64,000 bases of DNA from an uncultured Sphingomonadaceae bacterium (GCA_947503245.1 CANNCV010000001.1:1-64000), one strand, 5' to 3'. Numbered from the stretch's first letter, positions 53,149 through 63,884 are shown. The notes: a model not told the origin generated them from the sequence alone. Program-made: numbers and translations.

Positions 53149-54633
53149 ATGGTTCGTCATTTATACCCGTTATCAATTGTGTTTGCATTTCTAACCGTTC
53201 TGCTCTGCGGAGCAAATATTTCCGCTAAAGAAGAAACGCCTCACCTGCCATCACTCGGCGAGATAGATGCATTCATCCTGTCTGGCATGAAACGTCTAAA
53301 AATTCCTGGAAGTGCCTTTGCACGCATTGAAGATGGTGAGGTTACACATATACGCGGCTATGGAAATGCAGGGACAAAGAGAACGCCCATTACCCCGAAG
53401 ACAGTATTCCAAATAGCATCACTTACCAAGTCGTTCACCTCACTTGTGATCCTTCAAATGGAGCAAGAGGGAAAGCTCTCAATTGATGATCCTGTCATTC
53501 GCTACATTCCCTATTTTCGCACACAAGATGCAAAGTTGTCTGCGAACATTACAATCCGACACCTGATGAACCATCGCAGTGGCCTCTCAACGCTGGATGG
53601 CAATCGTTATCAGCGGTCTCAATATCGCGGAAGTGATGCCACGCAGCGTGCAGTAAGAAAGCTCAGAACCGCACAATTGCAAAGCCAGCCAGGGACTGAC
53701 TTTCATTATTCAAATGCCAATTATGCGACGCTCGCACATATAATTGAAACCATAGATAAGATGCCATTTGAGAGCATTTTGCAAAAGCGGATCTTTGGCA
53801 AAATCGGTATGGACAATACCTATGTTCAAATAGCCGGATCGACAGATATCAAAGAGGCCAAGGGGCATATTCAATGGTTCGGTTTCCCGGTCGAATATCA
53901 TTTTTTGGCCAGTCGCATGATGGTGGCTTCAGGTGGTATTACCGCTAGCGCTGAAGATCTCGCAAAATATCTAATAGCGGTATCGGATAAGGACCCACGA
54001 ATTGTTCCGCCCGCCCTGACCGCTTCATGGCAGAAAGACCATTTAAGAGCCTATGAGTTCGGATGGGAACATGACACCGTCAACGGCCAACATATAATAT
54101 TCCATGATGGGGCCAATCCGGGGTTTCGTTCCTTAATGATGTATAATCAGACAACGCGCAAAGGAGCATTATTCTTAATGAATATGTCGGGCACGCTGGA
54201 GGGGAATTTGCATTATGGAAGCGTAAGATATGCACTGGGTCTGCCCGGTACAGATATATCCCCTCAACCTATTTTCGAATCGATGTTATGGGGATCGACT
54301 GCACTGCTTATCATCTTAATAATAGCCGGCTTTCTTTCCCTCATGCGCTTACGCAAAATGATGTCTAGGCCTTGGGACTCTGCAATTTGGGTTAAGGGGA
54401 TCATATTCGCTATCCCTTCGCTTTGCCTGATCAGCTATGCCATTACCTTATGGTATTATGTCCCACGGTCCTTTGGAGTAGACTTTTCAGCCGCCAGTCT
54501 TTTCTATCCTGATTTGGGCCTTTTGCTAATCCTGCAAATTGCAGTTGCTCTTATCTGGGCAATCTTACGGTCAATATTTTTGATCAAGCGCGTCAGGCTG
54601 CATATGGCCATGACACCAGCATCTGCGGGATAA
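53149..54633 (+). CDS. Serine hydrolase (class C beta-lactamase-like) with C-terminal membrane domain
   Basis: A 494-residue protein. Signal peptide (VFAFLTVLLCGANIS), then a beta-lactamase-like hydrolase with Ser91-x-x-Lys94 in ASLTKSF, Tyr-x-Asn in YSNANYATL and an HDGANPGF motif at the position of the third box. After about residue 375 come three membrane helices (ALLIILIIAGFLSL, GIIFAIPSLCLISYAITLWYY, LLLILQIAVALIWAIL), which anchor it and are found in some eukaryote-like and bacterial family members. AAGGAAA stands before the ATG. It is divergent from the LytTR regulator, which probably controls it. Confidence 0.9.
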   Translation: MVRHLYPLSIVFAFLTVLLCGANISAKEETPHLPSLGEIDAFILSGMKRLKIPGSAFARIEDGEVTHIRGYGNAGTKRTPITPKTVFQIASLTKSFTSLVILQMEQEGKLSIDDPVIRYIPYFRTQDAKLSANITIRHLMNHRSGLSTLDGNRYQRSQYRGSDATQRAVRKLRTAQLQSQPGTDFHYSNANYATLAHIIETIDKMPFESILQKRIFGKIGMDNTYVQIAGSTDIKEAKGHIQWFGFPVEYHFLASRMMVASGGITASAEDLAKYLIAVSDKDPRIVPPALTASWQKDHLRAYEFGWEHDTVNGQHIIFHDGANPGFRSLMMYNQTTRKGALFLMNMSGTLEGNLHYGSVRYALGLPGTDISPQPIFESMLWGSTALLIILIIAGFLSLMRLRKMMSRPWDSAIWVKGIIFAIPSLCLISYAITLWYYVPRSFGVDFSAASLFYPDLGLLLILQIAVALIWAILRSIFLIKRVRLHMAMTPASAG

Positions 54634-54655
54634 TATTCATCCAGCAAACCAAGGC

Positions 54656-56164
54656 CTAAGACCGGTTAAATTGCCGCCTATAACTCAGCGCTTCAGCAAT
54701 ATGGGCGCGCGACACCTCTTGTGCGCTCGCCAAATCTGCGATGGTGCGCGCAACTTTTAAGATACGCATATAGCTGCGTGCCGTTAAGCGCATCGAATCT
54801 GCCGCTTGTGCCAACAGGTCTTGGCCTGGTTGATCCGGCGTACAATATTGCTCCGTCTGTTCAGCGCTTAATGCTGCATTGGTCAGCACATTTTCCTGAC
54901 CATAGCGCTGTTGCTGCACGTTTCGCGCACTGGCAACGCGGCCTCCTACAGTCGCCGATGTTTCAGCATCGGACGGGCGGATCAGATCACTGGCCAAAAC
55001 AGCTTCTACATCAACATGCAGGTCAATACGGTCAAGCAATGGCCCTGATATGCGTGATTGATAGTCACTGGCGCAGCGCGGTGCGCGCGAACAGGCTTGG
55101 GCAGGATCACTCAAATAACCGCACCGGCATGGGTTCATCGCAGCGACAAGCTGTACCCGCGCCGGAAAGGTCACATGCGCATTGGCGCGTGCCACGCTAA
55201 CCTCACCCGCTTCGAGTGGTTGGCGCAGCGAATCGAGAACATCGCGCTTAAATTCGGGCAATTCGTCTAGGAACAACACCCCCAGATGCGCCAGACTGAC
55301 CTCACCCGGGCGCACTTTCAGTCCGCCGCCAACCAAGGCTGCCATGGATGCACTGTGATGCGGCGCTCTAAACGGTCTATTGCGGCTGATTTTGCCATCT
55401 TGCAGCACTCCTGCAACGCTCGCCACCATCGACACTTGCAAGGCTTCAGCAGCAGAAAGCGGAGGCAATATACCTGGCAAGCAAGAGGCGAGCAGCGATT
55501 TGCCAGCGCCCGGCGGGCCAGACATCAACAAATTATGCCCGCCAGCAGCGGCAATTTCCAAAGCGCGGCGTGCAGTCTCCTGCCCTTTAACCTGTTTGAG
55601 ATCAGGGCCAGCAGTCGCCTCTTCAATCGCTCCAGCTTGCGGCGGAAGCAAGCGATTCTCCCCCTTAAAATGGTTGATAAGTGACAACAGATCAGGCGCT
55701 GCCAAAACTTCCAAATCTCCTGCCCATACAGCTTCACTGCCTTGTGCTGCAGGGCATATTAGCCCGCATTCACGGTCTGCTGCATGCATAGCGGCAAGCA
55801 ATACGCCAGGCGATGAAGCCAAGCGTCCGTCCAAAGCTAGCTCCCCGACCGCAACATAACCTGCCAAAGCCTCTTTATCGACCAACCCCATGGCGGCCAT
55901 AAGCCCCAATGCAATGGGCAAATCATAATGGGAGCCTTCTTTCGGCAAGTCCGCCGGAGAGAGGTTTACAGTGATTCGTTTGGGCGGCAGTGCCAAACCC
56001 AATGCAGCCAAAGCGGCGCGCACGCGTTCACGGCTTTCCGCAACAGCTTTATCCGGCAAACCCACCACAATGAATGCGGGCAGGCCTGCAGCAATCTGTA
56101 CCTGAACCTCCACACTGCGTGCTTCCAGCCCCAGATAAGCCGTTGTCAAAACCGTTGAAACCAT
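54656..56164 (-). CDS. comM: YifB/ComM Mg-chelatase-like AAA+ ATPase
   Basis: A 502-residue protein of the ComM type, which in naturally competent bacteria helps branch migration during recombination of incoming DNA. N-terminal part: YLGLEARSVEVQVQIAAGLPAFIVVGLPDKAVAESRERVRAAL. AAA+ Walker A: GPPGAGKSLLA; Walker B: LGVLFLDELPEF; then CRCGYLSDPAQACSRAPRC, which looks like a Cys-rich insertion near the sensor. C-terminal lid: LTARSYMRILKVARTIADLA. Competence itself is not shown here. Confidence 0.93.
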   Translation of the reverse strand: MVSTVLTTAYLGLEARSVEVQVQIAAGLPAFIVVGLPDKAVAESRERVRAALAALGLALPPKRITVNLSPADLPKEGSHYDLPIALGLMAAMGLVDKEALAGYVAVGELALDGRLASSPGVLLAAMHAADRECGLICPAAQGSEAVWAGDLEVLAAPDLLSLINHFKGENRLLPPQAGAIEEATAGPDLKQVKGQETARRALEIAAAGGHNLLMSGPPGAGKSLLASCLPGILPPLSAAEALQVSMVASVAGVLQDGKISRNRPFRAPHHSASMAALVGGGLKVRPGEVSLAHLGVLFLDELPEFKRDVLDSLRQPLEAGEVSVARANAHVTFPARVQLVAAMNPCRCGYLSDPAQACSRAPRCASDYQSRISGPLLDRIDLHVDVEAVLASDLIRPSDAETSATVGGRVASARNVQQQRYGQENVLTNAALSAEQTEQYCTPDQPGQDLLAQAADSMRLTARSYMRILKVARTIADLASAQEVSRAHIAEALSYRRQFNRS

Positions 56165-56455
56165 GGGAAAAGAACCCTTACCCCCTCTTTGTTCTTCAAC
56201 CTATTGCTACGCTTTTCATGTCATAGAGTCGAGAGGTGAGTTATGCTCTCAGAGTGAGAAGAGAAATTGGTATCAAATCGCTGCTAAATTCGGGCTTTTG
56301 CTTGACTTGATGCATTGCAGCCGATAATGGCCTGCGTCTTGAACGGCGTAGCTATGTCGCTTGTCTGTGTACAGCTTTTGACAATTTGCCGATCTTAACC
56401 GGATTATCGAATATACGCACATATTGATTGTGCCAAAAATTACAGGAGTGCCGCA
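56165..56455. other. Region before rpmH
   Basis: No gene recognised. It contains a possible sigma-70-type promoter (listed separately) and the leader of the rpmH-rnpA transcript. The rest, AT-rich, shows no repeats or hairpins that I can support. Confidence 0.5.
56301..56328 (+). promoter_or_regulatory. Possible promoter of the rpmH cluster
   Basis: CTTGAC (56301-56306) and GATAAT (56323-56328) stand 16 bases apart about 130 bases before rpmH. No other -35/-10 pair in the region is better. Suggested from consensus only. Confidence 0.4.
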
Positions 56456-56590
56456 ATGAAGCGCACATTTCAGCCCAGCCGTCTTGTTCGCAAACGGCGT
56501 CATGGATTTCGCAGCCGTATGGCCTCTGTTGGTGGCCGTAAGGTTTTGCGCGCACGCCGTGCACGCGGACGCAAATCACTTTCTGCTTAA
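56456..56590 (+). CDS. rpmH: 50S ribosomal protein L34
   Basis: A 44-residue, very basic protein: [20 protein letters not shown] then a [19 protein letters not shown] ending. AGGAG stands at 56444-56448, eight bases before the ATG. It is shorter than the usual ORF cut-off and was found by reading the sequence. It leads the conserved rpmH-rnpA-yidD-yidC-engB cluster. Confidence 0.97.
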   Translation: MKRTFQPSRLVRKRRHGFRSRMASVGGRKVLRARRARGRKSLSA

Positions 56591-56603
56591 GCTTTAGGGC
56601 ATA

Positions 56604-57080
56604 ATGTCGCTAATGACATCTGCCGCGCATCAAGCTGACAGAAATATAGCGACACTTACCAAACGATCAGACTTTTTAAGAGCAAATCGTGGATGGCGGT
56701 GGGTTTCACCGTCATTTATTTTGCTTATTCACCCGCGCGGTGACGACAGCCCCGCCAGCCGGGCAGGCTATACTGTCACCAAAAAGACCGGCAATGCCGT
56801 TATACGCAATCGTATAAAGCGCCGCTTTCGCGCCTTGGTACGGGAGATTATTCCAGATCAGGGAATAGCTGGAGCTGATCATATTTTCATCGGCCGTAAC
56901 GTTGCGACAGAATATGACTGGTCCGTAATGAACGGCGATCTGGTCAAAGCACTCCGCCATTATCACAAAAACCCTGATGCCCGTCCGAATCGCCGCGGCA
57001 ACAAAACCAATAAGCGCAAACAAACAGGCCGCAATAATGCGCCGAAACAGCGTGATAATATGCCGACAAGTCTTCACTGA
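56604..57080 (+). CDS. rnpA: Ribonuclease P protein component
   Basis: Protein subunit of RNase P, which trims the 5' ends of tRNA precursors. The 158-residue protein has [13 protein letters not shown] near the start and the RNR motif in [19 protein letters not shown] that contacts the RNA. A basic C-terminal tail of about 30 residues extends beyond the usual length. The stop overlaps the yidD start as TGATG. An in-frame ATG at 56613 is also possible. Confidence 0.95.
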   Translation: MSLMTSAAHQADRNIATLTKRSDFLRANRGWRWVSPSFILLIHPRGDDSPASRAGYTVTKKTGNAVIRNRIKRRFRALVREIIPDQGIAGADHIFIGRNVATEYDWSVMNGDLVKALRHYHKNPDARPNRRGNKTNKRKQTGRNNAPKQRDNMPTSLH

Positions 57081-57289
57081 TGCGTGGTGCCCTCATATTG
57101 GTTGCCCGCTTCTGGCAATGGGGCCCTTCGCGGCTGATGATGCCGACATGCCGCTATTCGCCCAGCTGTTCGCAATATGCAATTATCGCTCTGCGAAAAT
57201 ATGGCACGATTAAGGGTGGCTGGCTGACGATTAAGCGGCTATTGCGCTGTCATCCATGGGGTGGCCATGGGCACGACCCCGTGCCCTGA
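57080..57289 (+). CDS. yidD: Membrane protein insertion efficiency factor YidD
   Basis: A 69-residue protein with the family core [32 protein letters not shown] and [21 protein letters not shown], including the conserved cysteines. It associates with the membrane and aids YidC-dependent insertion. It starts on the rnpA stop (TGATG) and ends 67 bases before yidC. Confidence 0.95.
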   Translation: MRGALILVARFWQWGPSRLMMPTCRYSPSCSQYAIIALRKYGTIKGGWLTIKRLLRCHPWGGHGHDPVP

Positions 57290-57356
57290 AACTTGCATCT
57301 GCAAGTTTAAGCGTCATCTTACGATAATGACATTTTAGAATAATAAGGGTTTATTG

Positions 57357-59171
57357 GTGGAAAATCAGCGCAATATCATTCTCGCGGTTGTTTTAACTGC
57401 TCTGGTGCTGTTCGGCTCGCAATATATTATTGATACGCTGTATCCGCAGCCTGTGTTGACGGATGAGCAAATTGCCGCTGCCGCAAAGGAAAAAGCTGCT
57501 GGTGCCAATACATCTGCTGCTGATGGCGGGCAGGATGTTCTGACCGCAACCGGTGACGTTGCGGATACACCGGCATCTAATGTGAATATTGATTCAGTGT
57601 TGAATCAGGGCCAGCGCGTCAAAATCAAAAACCCGCTGGTTGAAGGCACCATCAATCTGGTCGGTGCGCGTCTGGATGATCTGGTTCTTACCGATCACCG
57701 TGAGACAGTCGCCAAGGATAGCCCTGCCGTGCGCTTGTTCGGGCCAGAAGGCACACTGGAACAGCATTATGCACAATTTGGCTGGCTCGGTCAGATTGAG
57801 CGTCCGAAAAGCGATACATTGTGGAGCGCTGATAGCGATACTCTGGCACCGGGCAAACCGGTCAAGCTAAGCTGGAGCAACAGCACGGGACAGCTTTTCA
57901 CTATCACTTTCAGCATCGATGAAAATTATCTGATTACTGCGGAGCAAAAACTTAGCAATAATGGCGAAACACCTATCCAGACACAACCTCTGGCCTTTAT
58001 CAGTCGCAATGGCACCACTGCCGATGAAGGAACATGGATTTTGCGCACTGGGCCATTGGGCGTTTTTGATGACGCAGCCAATTTTGACTGGGGCTATGAC
58101 GATGTTGCCGAGGCGCCCGGCAAAAAAGCCGACCCGGAAGGGCAAGTGTCTTGGATCGGCTTTTCGGATATCTATTGGTTATCTGCCCTTATCGCTGATG
58201 ATAAAGCCAAAGTTTCAGGCAGCTTTGTTAACCCCCGGAAAGATATTTATCGCACAGATTTGAATTATGATGCGCAGATCATCGCTCCGGGCAAAGCACT
58301 GACCATTACCAACAAATTATATGCTGGTGCCAAAAATACCGAACTGCTTGATTACTATACTGATGAGCAAGGCATCACCCTGCTTGACCGTGCGATTGAT
58401 TGGGGCTGGTTCTATTGGTTTGAGAAGCCGATTTTCTATCTGCTGAAATGGTTATTTGATAATATCGGCAATTTCGGCGTCGCGATCATTGTCTTGGTGC
58501 TCATCATTCGTGGTTTGATGTTCCCTATCGCACAAAAGCAATTTTCTTCCATGGCAGCAGTGCGCGCCATTCAGCCAAAGATGAAGAAAATTCAGGAGCG
58601 ATATAAAGACGATAAACAAAAGATGCAGCAAGAAGTAATGGCGCTGTACAAAAAGGAAAAGGTCAATCCGCTTGCTGGCTGTCTGCCGGTCTTTTTGCAA
58701 ATACCCATCTATTTCGCGCTGTATAAAGTGCTGCTGCTTACCATTGAAATGCGTCATCAGCCCTTCGCGCTTTGGATTACTGACCTTTCGGCGCCAGATC
58801 CGCTCACACCAGTTAACCTGTTCGGCCTACTGCCATTTGAACCGGTCAGCTTTTTGGCCATCGGCGTACTGCCAATCATCGTCGGTGTGACAATGTGGCT
58901 CCAATTCAAACTGAATCCGGCACCTGCAGATCCTGTACAGCAACAGGTGTTTTCGATCATGCCGTGGATGTTGATGTTCGTCATGGCGGAATTTGCGGCA
59001 GGGTTACAGCTTTATTGGGCAACCTCTAATCTGCTCACCATCGCGCAACAAAAACTGCTTTATTCGCGGCACCCGCAGCTAAAAGAACAGATGCGCAAGG
59101 ATGCTGAAGAAAAGGCCAAAGAAAAAGAGAAAGCTAAAGCGGAAAAACAGGCGAAAGCAGGAAAAGAGTGA
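57357..59171 (+). CDS. yidC: Membrane protein insertase YidC
   Basis: Inserts and folds inner-membrane proteins with or without the Sec translocon. The 604-residue protein has an N-terminal membrane helix ([20 protein letters not shown]), a large periplasmic domain of the Gram-negative type and the conserved C-terminal five-helix region ([47 protein letters not shown]). It starts at GTG 57357, with AAGGG seven bases before and the usual ENQRNIIL beginning, rather than TTG 57354. A charged Lys/Glu tail follows the last helix. It overlaps engB by four bases. Confidence 0.96.
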   Translation: MENQRNIILAVVLTALVLFGSQYIIDTLYPQPVLTDEQIAAAAKEKAAGANTSAADGGQDVLTATGDVADTPASNVNIDSVLNQGQRVKIKNPLVEGTINLVGARLDDLVLTDHRETVAKDSPAVRLFGPEGTLEQHYAQFGWLGQIERPKSDTLWSADSDTLAPGKPVKLSWSNSTGQLFTITFSIDENYLITAEQKLSNNGETPIQTQPLAFISRNGTTADEGTWILRTGPLGVFDDAANFDWGYDDVAEAPGKKADPEGQVSWIGFSDIYWLSALIADDKAKVSGSFVNPRKDIYRTDLNYDAQIIAPGKALTITNKLYAGAKNTELLDYYTDEQGITLLDRAIDWGWFYWFEKPIFYLLKWLFDNIGNFGVAIIVLVLIIRGLMFPIAQKQFSSMAAVRAIQPKMKKIQERYKDDKQKMQQEVMALYKKEKVNPLAGCLPVFLQIPIYFALYKVLLLTIEMRHQPFALWITDLSAPDPLTPVNLFGLLPFEPVSFLAIGVLPIIVGVTMWLQFKLNPAPADPVQQQVFSIMPWMLMFVMAEFAAGLQLYWATSNLLTIAQQKLLYSRHPQLKEQMRKDAEEKAKEKEKAKAEKQAKAGKE

Positions 59172-59788
59172 GGCTCAATCCGGACAAACTCTTCTCCGGC
59201 CGTGTCGAATTTCTGAAATCTGCGCCGGCGCTGGAATTTCTGCCTGCGCCCGGCGCTCCAGAAATTGCATTTGCAGGACGGTCAAATGTCGGCAAATCGT
59301 CGCTCATCAATGCGTTGACAGGCCGCCGTGCCATAGCGCGCACTTCGGTTACGCCCGGGCGGACGCAGGAGCTCAACTATTTTGAAATTGGTGAACCGAC
59401 ATTGTTCCGTCTCGTCGACATGCCGGGCTATGGCTATGCCAAGGCACCAAAAAATATCGTCAAAAAATGGCGCTTTCTGATCAATGATTATCTGCGTGGC
59501 CGCACCGTGCTTAAACGCACCATCGTGCTGATTGATAGCCGTCATGGCATTAAAAAGGTCGATGAAGAAATTCTGGCCATGCTTGATGAAGCTGCGGTGA
59601 GCTATGCACTGGTATTGACCAAAGCCGACAAAATCAAAACGGAGCAGCTCGCCAAGGTTGAAGCAGAAACTCTGGCGGCATTGCGCAAACACCCTGCTGC
59701 CTATCCAGAAATCTTCACCACATCATCGGAAAAAAAGCATGGTATTACTGAGCTTCGTACCTTTGTTCTGGATTCGATTCAGGAATAA
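59168..59788 (+). CDS. engB: Ribosome biogenesis GTPase YihA/EngB
   Basis: An essential small GTPase for 50S assembly. The 206-residue protein has G1 [15 protein letters not shown]2 T in [16 protein letters not shown]3 DMPGYGYA and G4 TKADK. It starts at a GTG that overlaps the yidC stop in a GTGA arrangement, so it is coupled to yidC. Confidence 0.95.
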   Translation: MRLNPDKLFSGRVEFLKSAPALEFLPAPGAPEIAFAGRSNVGKSSLINALTGRRAIARTSVTPGRTQELNYFEIGEPTLFRLVDMPGYGYAKAPKNIVKKWRFLINDYLRGRTVLKRTIVLIDSRHGIKKVDEEILAMLDEAAVSYALVLTKADKIKTEQLAKVEAETLAALRKHPAAYPEIFTTSSEKKHGITELRTFVLDSIQE

Positions 59789-59889
59789 GCACGATATTTT
59801 CCACTCCATCTCTGGTCTTGCTTTTGACATATCGCTAGGCAGAAAACGAAGCGCACAATATCACCGCTAGACATTATAGAGGCGTGACC

Positions 59890-60552
59890 ATGAAACTGAT
59901 CGTTGGTAACAAAAATTATTCAAGCTGGTCATTGCGTGGCTGGTTAGCATGCAAACAATCGGGCCTGCATTTCGATGAAATTACTGTGCCGCTTTATGGC
60001 GAGGAATGGGACAAGGCAAAGTCAGGTGATGACTTTGGCCCTTCGCCTGGAACAGTGCCGATCTTATGGGATGGTGAAACTGTCATCTGGGACAGTCTGG
60101 CCATTATGGACTGGCTTGCCGACAAAACCCATCGTGATCGCTTCTGGCCCAAAGATGAGACGGCACGCGGCATGGCGCGGTCTATGGTTTGTGAAATGCA
60201 TTCCGGCTTTACTGCGCTGCGTGGTGAAATGCCGATGAACATCAAGATGCGGGCATCCAGCATTACGATCAGCGAAGAAACGCAGGCCGATATCATGCGG
60301 ATATTGACATTATGGGCCGAAGCACGGGCGCGTTTTGGCAAGCAGGGGCCATTTCTGTTTGGCACTTTTGGTGCGGCAGACATCGTCTTTGCCCCGGTGG
60401 TAACACGCCTGCAAACCTATGGCGTAACCCTGCCAGGCTTTGCTGCGGCCTATAGTGAAGCCATTTTGGAGCATGACTGGATGCAGCAATGGTGCCGCGA
60501 TGCACAAGCGGAGAGCTGGACGCTTGACCATTATGACGAAATGGCCAACTAA
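59890..60552 (+). CDS. Glutathione S-transferase family protein
   Basis: A 220-residue protein with an N-terminal thioredoxin-like domain: KLIVGNKNYSSWSLRGWLACKQSGLHF, where the serine in YSSWS is in the position of the catalytic residue; then GTVPILWDGETVIWDSLAIMDWLAD, with the gamma-glutamyl contact. The all-helical C-terminal half follows. The ATG at 59890 is preferred over the GTG at 59884. Substrate unknown. It is followed after three bases by dapE. Confidence 0.88.
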   Translation: MKLIVGNKNYSSWSLRGWLACKQSGLHFDEITVPLYGEEWDKAKSGDDFGPSPGTVPILWDGETVIWDSLAIMDWLADKTHRDRFWPKDETARGMARSMVCEMHSGFTALRGEMPMNIKMRASSITISEETQADIMRILTLWAEARARFGKQGPFLFGTFGAADIVFAPVVTRLQTYGVTLPGFAAAYSEAILEHDWMQQWCRDAQAESWTLDHYDEMAN

Positions 60553-60555
60553 ATC

Positions 60556-61701
60556 ATGACCATGGCCGTTCTGGATTTAGCGAAGCAGCTTATCGCCGCA
60601 AAAAGTGTAACCCCTGCACGCGGTGATGTCTTTACCGCGATGGAGGCGATGCTGACACCCCTCGGTTTTGCCGTAACACGTTTTGTTGCGGGCGAGGATG
60701 ATGACAATCCTGATAATGGCGGGCCTGTCGAAAATCTGTTCGCAATCCGCACAACCGATAATGCAAACTCGGCAAAGCACTTCGCCTTTGCCGGACATCT
60801 GGATGTCGTGCCAGAGGGCAAGGGCTGGCAAAGCAACGCTTATGCGCCGGAAATACGCGGTGATCTGCTCTATGGTCGCGGTGCGGTTGATATGAAAGGC
60901 AGCATCGCCGCCTTTGTTGCCGCTTTGGCTGATATCCCCAAAGACGCTGGTACAATCAGCATGATCATCACTGGTGATGAGGAAGGCCCAGCCGTGCATG
61001 GCACAAGGGCGCTCATCGACTATATGAAAGCGCATGATACCATTCCCGATCTGTGTCTTGTTGGCGAGCCGACCAGTGTTAACCGGCTGGGTGATATGGT
61101 CAAAATCGGTCGGCGGGGTTCGGTCAATATGTGGATCAGCACGCATGGAACACAGGGACATGTTGCCTATCCGCATCTGGCAGACAATCCACTACCACGC
61201 ATGGTAAAGGCATTGACCGCCATTGAAGATATCTCACTGGATGCAGGCAGTGACTGGTTTCAGGCAAGCAATATTGAAATTACCGATCTGCATGTCGGCA
61301 ACCCGGCGCATAATGTTATTCCCGCGCGCGCAGAGGCGCGGATCAGTTGCCGGTTTAACGATCTGCATAAAGGTGATGATATTATCGCCCGCGTTAGGCA
61401 GGCTGTTGAACCCCATGGTGCACAGGTAAAAGCCATTATCTCTGGTGAGAGTTTTCTGACACCACCAGGGGATTTTTCGGCAATGATCGCTGAGGCCATA
61501 AAGGCAGAAACGGGCGTCGAGACGGAATTATCAACGACAGGTGGCACATCCGATGCCCGCTTTTTGTCAAAAATTTGCCCTGTCATAGAATTTGGATTGT
61601 GTAATGCCACCATGCATAAGGTAAACGAAGCCGTTGCCATTGCTGATCTGGATATGCTGACCAAGATTTACCGGCGGATTATCACCAGCGCTCTCGCCTA
61701 A
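60556..61701 (+). CDS. dapE: N-succinyl-L,L-diaminopimelate desuccinylase
   Basis: A di-zinc M20 enzyme that releases L,L-diaminopimelate in the succinylase lysine pathway. The 381-residue protein shows FAGHLDVVPEGKGW, LLYGRGAVDMKGSIAAF and ITGDEEGPAVHG with the bridging acidic residues, then GRRGSVNMWISTHGTQGHVAYPHLADNP in the dimerisation domain and EFGLCNATMHKVNE near the end, with the last His ligand. All metal ligands appear to be present. Confidence 0.95.
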   Translation: MTMAVLDLAKQLIAAKSVTPARGDVFTAMEAMLTPLGFAVTRFVAGEDDDNPDNGGPVENLFAIRTTDNANSAKHFAFAGHLDVVPEGKGWQSNAYAPEIRGDLLYGRGAVDMKGSIAAFVAALADIPKDAGTISMIITGDEEGPAVHGTRALIDYMKAHDTIPDLCLVGEPTSVNRLGDMVKIGRRGSVNMWISTHGTQGHVAYPHLADNPLPRMVKALTAIEDISLDAGSDWFQASNIEITDLHVGNPAHNVIPARAEARISCRFNDLHKGDDIIARVRQAVEPHGAQVKAIISGESFLTPPGDFSAMIAEAIKAETGVETELSTTGGTSDARFLSKICPVIEFGLCNATMHKVNEAVAIADLDMLTKIYRRIITSALA

Positions 61702-61767
61702 GCAGTTGCTATTATAGCTAGTGCTGAGTCTGCTGAGGCTGTTTCAAAATGTGGTAATGTCACAATT

Positions 61768-62463
61768 CTAACGCCGTCTTTTCAGGATGATATACAGCGC
61801 TCCATCGCCGCCATGGCGTGGATGGGCATTGCGTACAGCAGAAATATTGCCAGCATGGCGCGATGCCGATAGCCAGTCCTGCATAGCGCGTCTGATAGCG
61901 CCGCGTGGTCGCCCATCAATATTATGGGCGGCTGGTCGGGCTTTGCCTGTGATCAACAATAGCACACGCATATGGGCGGCCTGCGCCTGCGCCAATGCGC
62001 CGTCCATACGCGAATATGCGGCAGACAGATTATAGCCATGCAGATCGACTGTCATATCAGGTGCGACCTGCCCTTTGGACAATCGCCGCTCCCAATGCCC
62101 GTCCAAATTGCCAGTACGCTCGGTTTCGGGTTGCACATCATGGTTGAAAAAACTCGGCATGGGGGATCGCTCAGCATGGACACGCGCCGAACGCCGCTGA
62201 TCAAGCATCATGGCAAATGCTTCTTTTGTTGCCGGAATCGCTGATGCTTTGTGCAAGGTTGCACTGCTAGCCATGATGTTCTGAACAGGCTTGGCAATTA
62301 TGCCCTTATTCTTTGGCGGTGATACAAAATCTTGACCGTGTGGCGCATTATTGGTCGTGCGCTTTTTTGTCTCATAAGGGTTTTTGGCCTTAAGAGGCTC
62401 GACCGCAGCGACCAGTTTTTGCCAAAGTGCCGCTTCCTCAGGGGATAGCGGGCGACCGCTCAT
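61768..62463 (-). CDS. Smr-domain protein
   Basis: A 231-residue protein. The N-terminus reads GRPLSPEEAALWQKLVAAVEPL, followed by a ~100-residue low-complexity linker, and ends in an Smr domain: VDLHGYNLSAAYSRMDGALAQA, LLLITGKARP and GALYIILKR. Smr domains bind or cleave nucleic acids, and stand-alone forms are of unknown role in vivo. The ATG at 62463 overlaps the mltA stop as ATGA. The frame extends 45 codons further upstream within mltA and is not family-like. Confidence 0.9.
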   Translation of the reverse strand: MSGRPLSPEEAALWQKLVAAVEPLKAKNPYETKKRTTNNAPHGQDFVSPPKNKGIIAKPVQNIMASSATLHKASAIPATKEAFAMMLDQRRSARVHAERSPMPSFFNHDVQPETERTGNLDGHWERRLSKGQVAPDMTVDLHGYNLSAAYSRMDGALAQAQAAHMRVLLLITGKARPAAHNIDGRPRGAIRRAMQDWLSASRHAGNISAVRNAHPRHGGDGALYIILKRRR

Positions 62464-63884
62464 CGATTGCCGGCAGAACGGCTTTGCTCCGCCTCGTTCT
62501 TCAGACGAGCAAATGTCCCTTGCGGCACCAATATAACCGATTGGCCACGCGCAGCCATGCCGCCGGCAATGTTGCGGGCCCGCGTACCGGCGCCCCAAAA
62601 TGTATCAAAGCGATTCGGGCCTTTGATGGCACCGCCCGTATCCTGCGCGACCCAAAGCCCAGCAGGCTCTTCGCGGTCCATAGCCAGAATGACAGGTGCG
62701 CCCATGGTGACATAACGCGGATCAACGGCGACGCTATTATCCGCAGTCACTGGCCAGCCCAATGCGCCCAATGGCCCTGCGTCACTCAATTCCCGAAAGA
62801 AAATATAGCTGGCATTGCGCCGCATCAAGGCGCGGCCTTCTTCCGGATTGGCCCGCAGCCAGCGAATAATGCCTTCTAGATCGGCCTGCCCAGGCTCCAA
62901 ACGCCCTTCATCGCGCAGCACGCGGCCTATGCCCAGATAATCATGCCCGTTCTGACCATCATAGCCGATACGAATGATGCTGCCATCAGGCGCAATCAAC
63001 CGTCCCGAACCCTGAATTTGCAGAAAGAAAAACTCGATAGGGTCTGCCGCAAATGCGAGCTCTAAGCCGCGGCCATTTAATGCACCATCTTCTATGGCGG
63101 CACGATCAGCATAGCGTATCAGTCGACCATTTTCGACACGGCCACGGACGCGCTTGCCCTTCCACTCATCAGAAAATTGACCCAGATCGACTTCCACCAG
63201 ATCAGCAGGACGGCGATAGACAGGAATATTATAGTCCGCGCTTTTGCTTCGGCTACCCGCAATTTCAGGCTCAAAATATCCGGTAGCAAAGGCTTTGCCA
63301 TCGCCAATTTGCAAAGTTTCAAAATGGGTGGAGAAGAAAGCGCGCGCATCGCTTTCAAGCCAGGTCTTGCTCGAATCGCAGGCGCCCTTCCAATCCTGCT
63401 TCTGTGTCAGACCCGAACGATCATTACGATTAAGCAGGGACGGGCAGCTTGTGCGGAAAGCCAGCATCGCATTACGTGCATCATCCGCACTTAACCTATA
63501 GCCAAAGGGCACGGTATCAGAAATTAAGGTAATCGCTTGGCCAGTGGCATTTTCCTGCCCCGGATTAAGCGGTTCAATCCGATCACCATCTATCAGCAAA
63601 TCCTTAGGCTTGAGATCAGAATAACGCGGCGCCCCGCTCGATGCCACTATGCCAGCAGGCACTTGCTCTTGCGCAGAATTTTGATCGGAAACAGGCTGCT
63701 CGGCTGTTGGCGCCTCTAACCCTTGAACCCATTCTGATTCTTGCGGCTTATCAGAATTTGTGCGTTCAGCTCTGGTTGAGGCCGATCCTGTTGAGGCTTG
63801 CGCTGCAGGAGGGATTATCCCCGCACAGCCGACAAGCGAAAATAGCAATGCAGAGGATGCTGCCAGTGCGGCAAAGGATCGCAT
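62460..63884 (-). CDS. mltA: Membrane-bound lytic murein transglycosylase A
   Basis: An outer-membrane lipoprotein that cleaves glycan strands to 1,6-anhydro products. From the ATG at 63884 it has 474 residues with a lipobox LVGC. The MltA domain (FFSTHFETLQIGDGKAFATGYFEPEIAGSR, and IQGSGRLIAPDGSIIRIGYDGQNGHDYLGIGRVL) is followed by the C-terminal 3D domain VAQDTGGAIKGPNRFDTFWGAG with the catalytic Asp set. The frame extends to 63932, but the ATG at 63884 begins the signal peptide. Its stop overlaps the smr start. A ~60-residue Ser/Gln/Glu-rich linker lies behind the lipobox. Confidence 0.95.
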   Translation of the reverse strand: MRSFAALAASSALLFSLVGCAGIIPPAAQASTGSASTRAERTNSDKPQESEWVQGLEAPTAEQPVSDQNSAQEQVPAGIVASSGAPRYSDLKPKDLLIDGDRIEPLNPGQENATGQAITLISDTVPFGYRLSADDARNAMLAFRTSCPSLLNRNDRSGLTQKQDWKGACDSSKTWLESDARAFFSTHFETLQIGDGKAFATGYFEPEIAGSRSKSADYNIPVYRRPADLVEVDLGQFSDEWKGKRVRGRVENGRLIRYADRAAIEDGALNGRGLELAFAADPIEFFFLQIQGSGRLIAPDGSIIRIGYDGQNGHDYLGIGRVLRDEGRLEPGQADLEGIIRWLRANPEEGRALMRRNASYIFFRELSDAGPLGALGWPVTADNSVAVDPRYVTMGAPVILAMDREEPAGLWVAQDTGGAIKGPNRFDTFWGAGTRARNIAGGMAARGQSVILVPQGTFARLKNEAEQSRSAGNR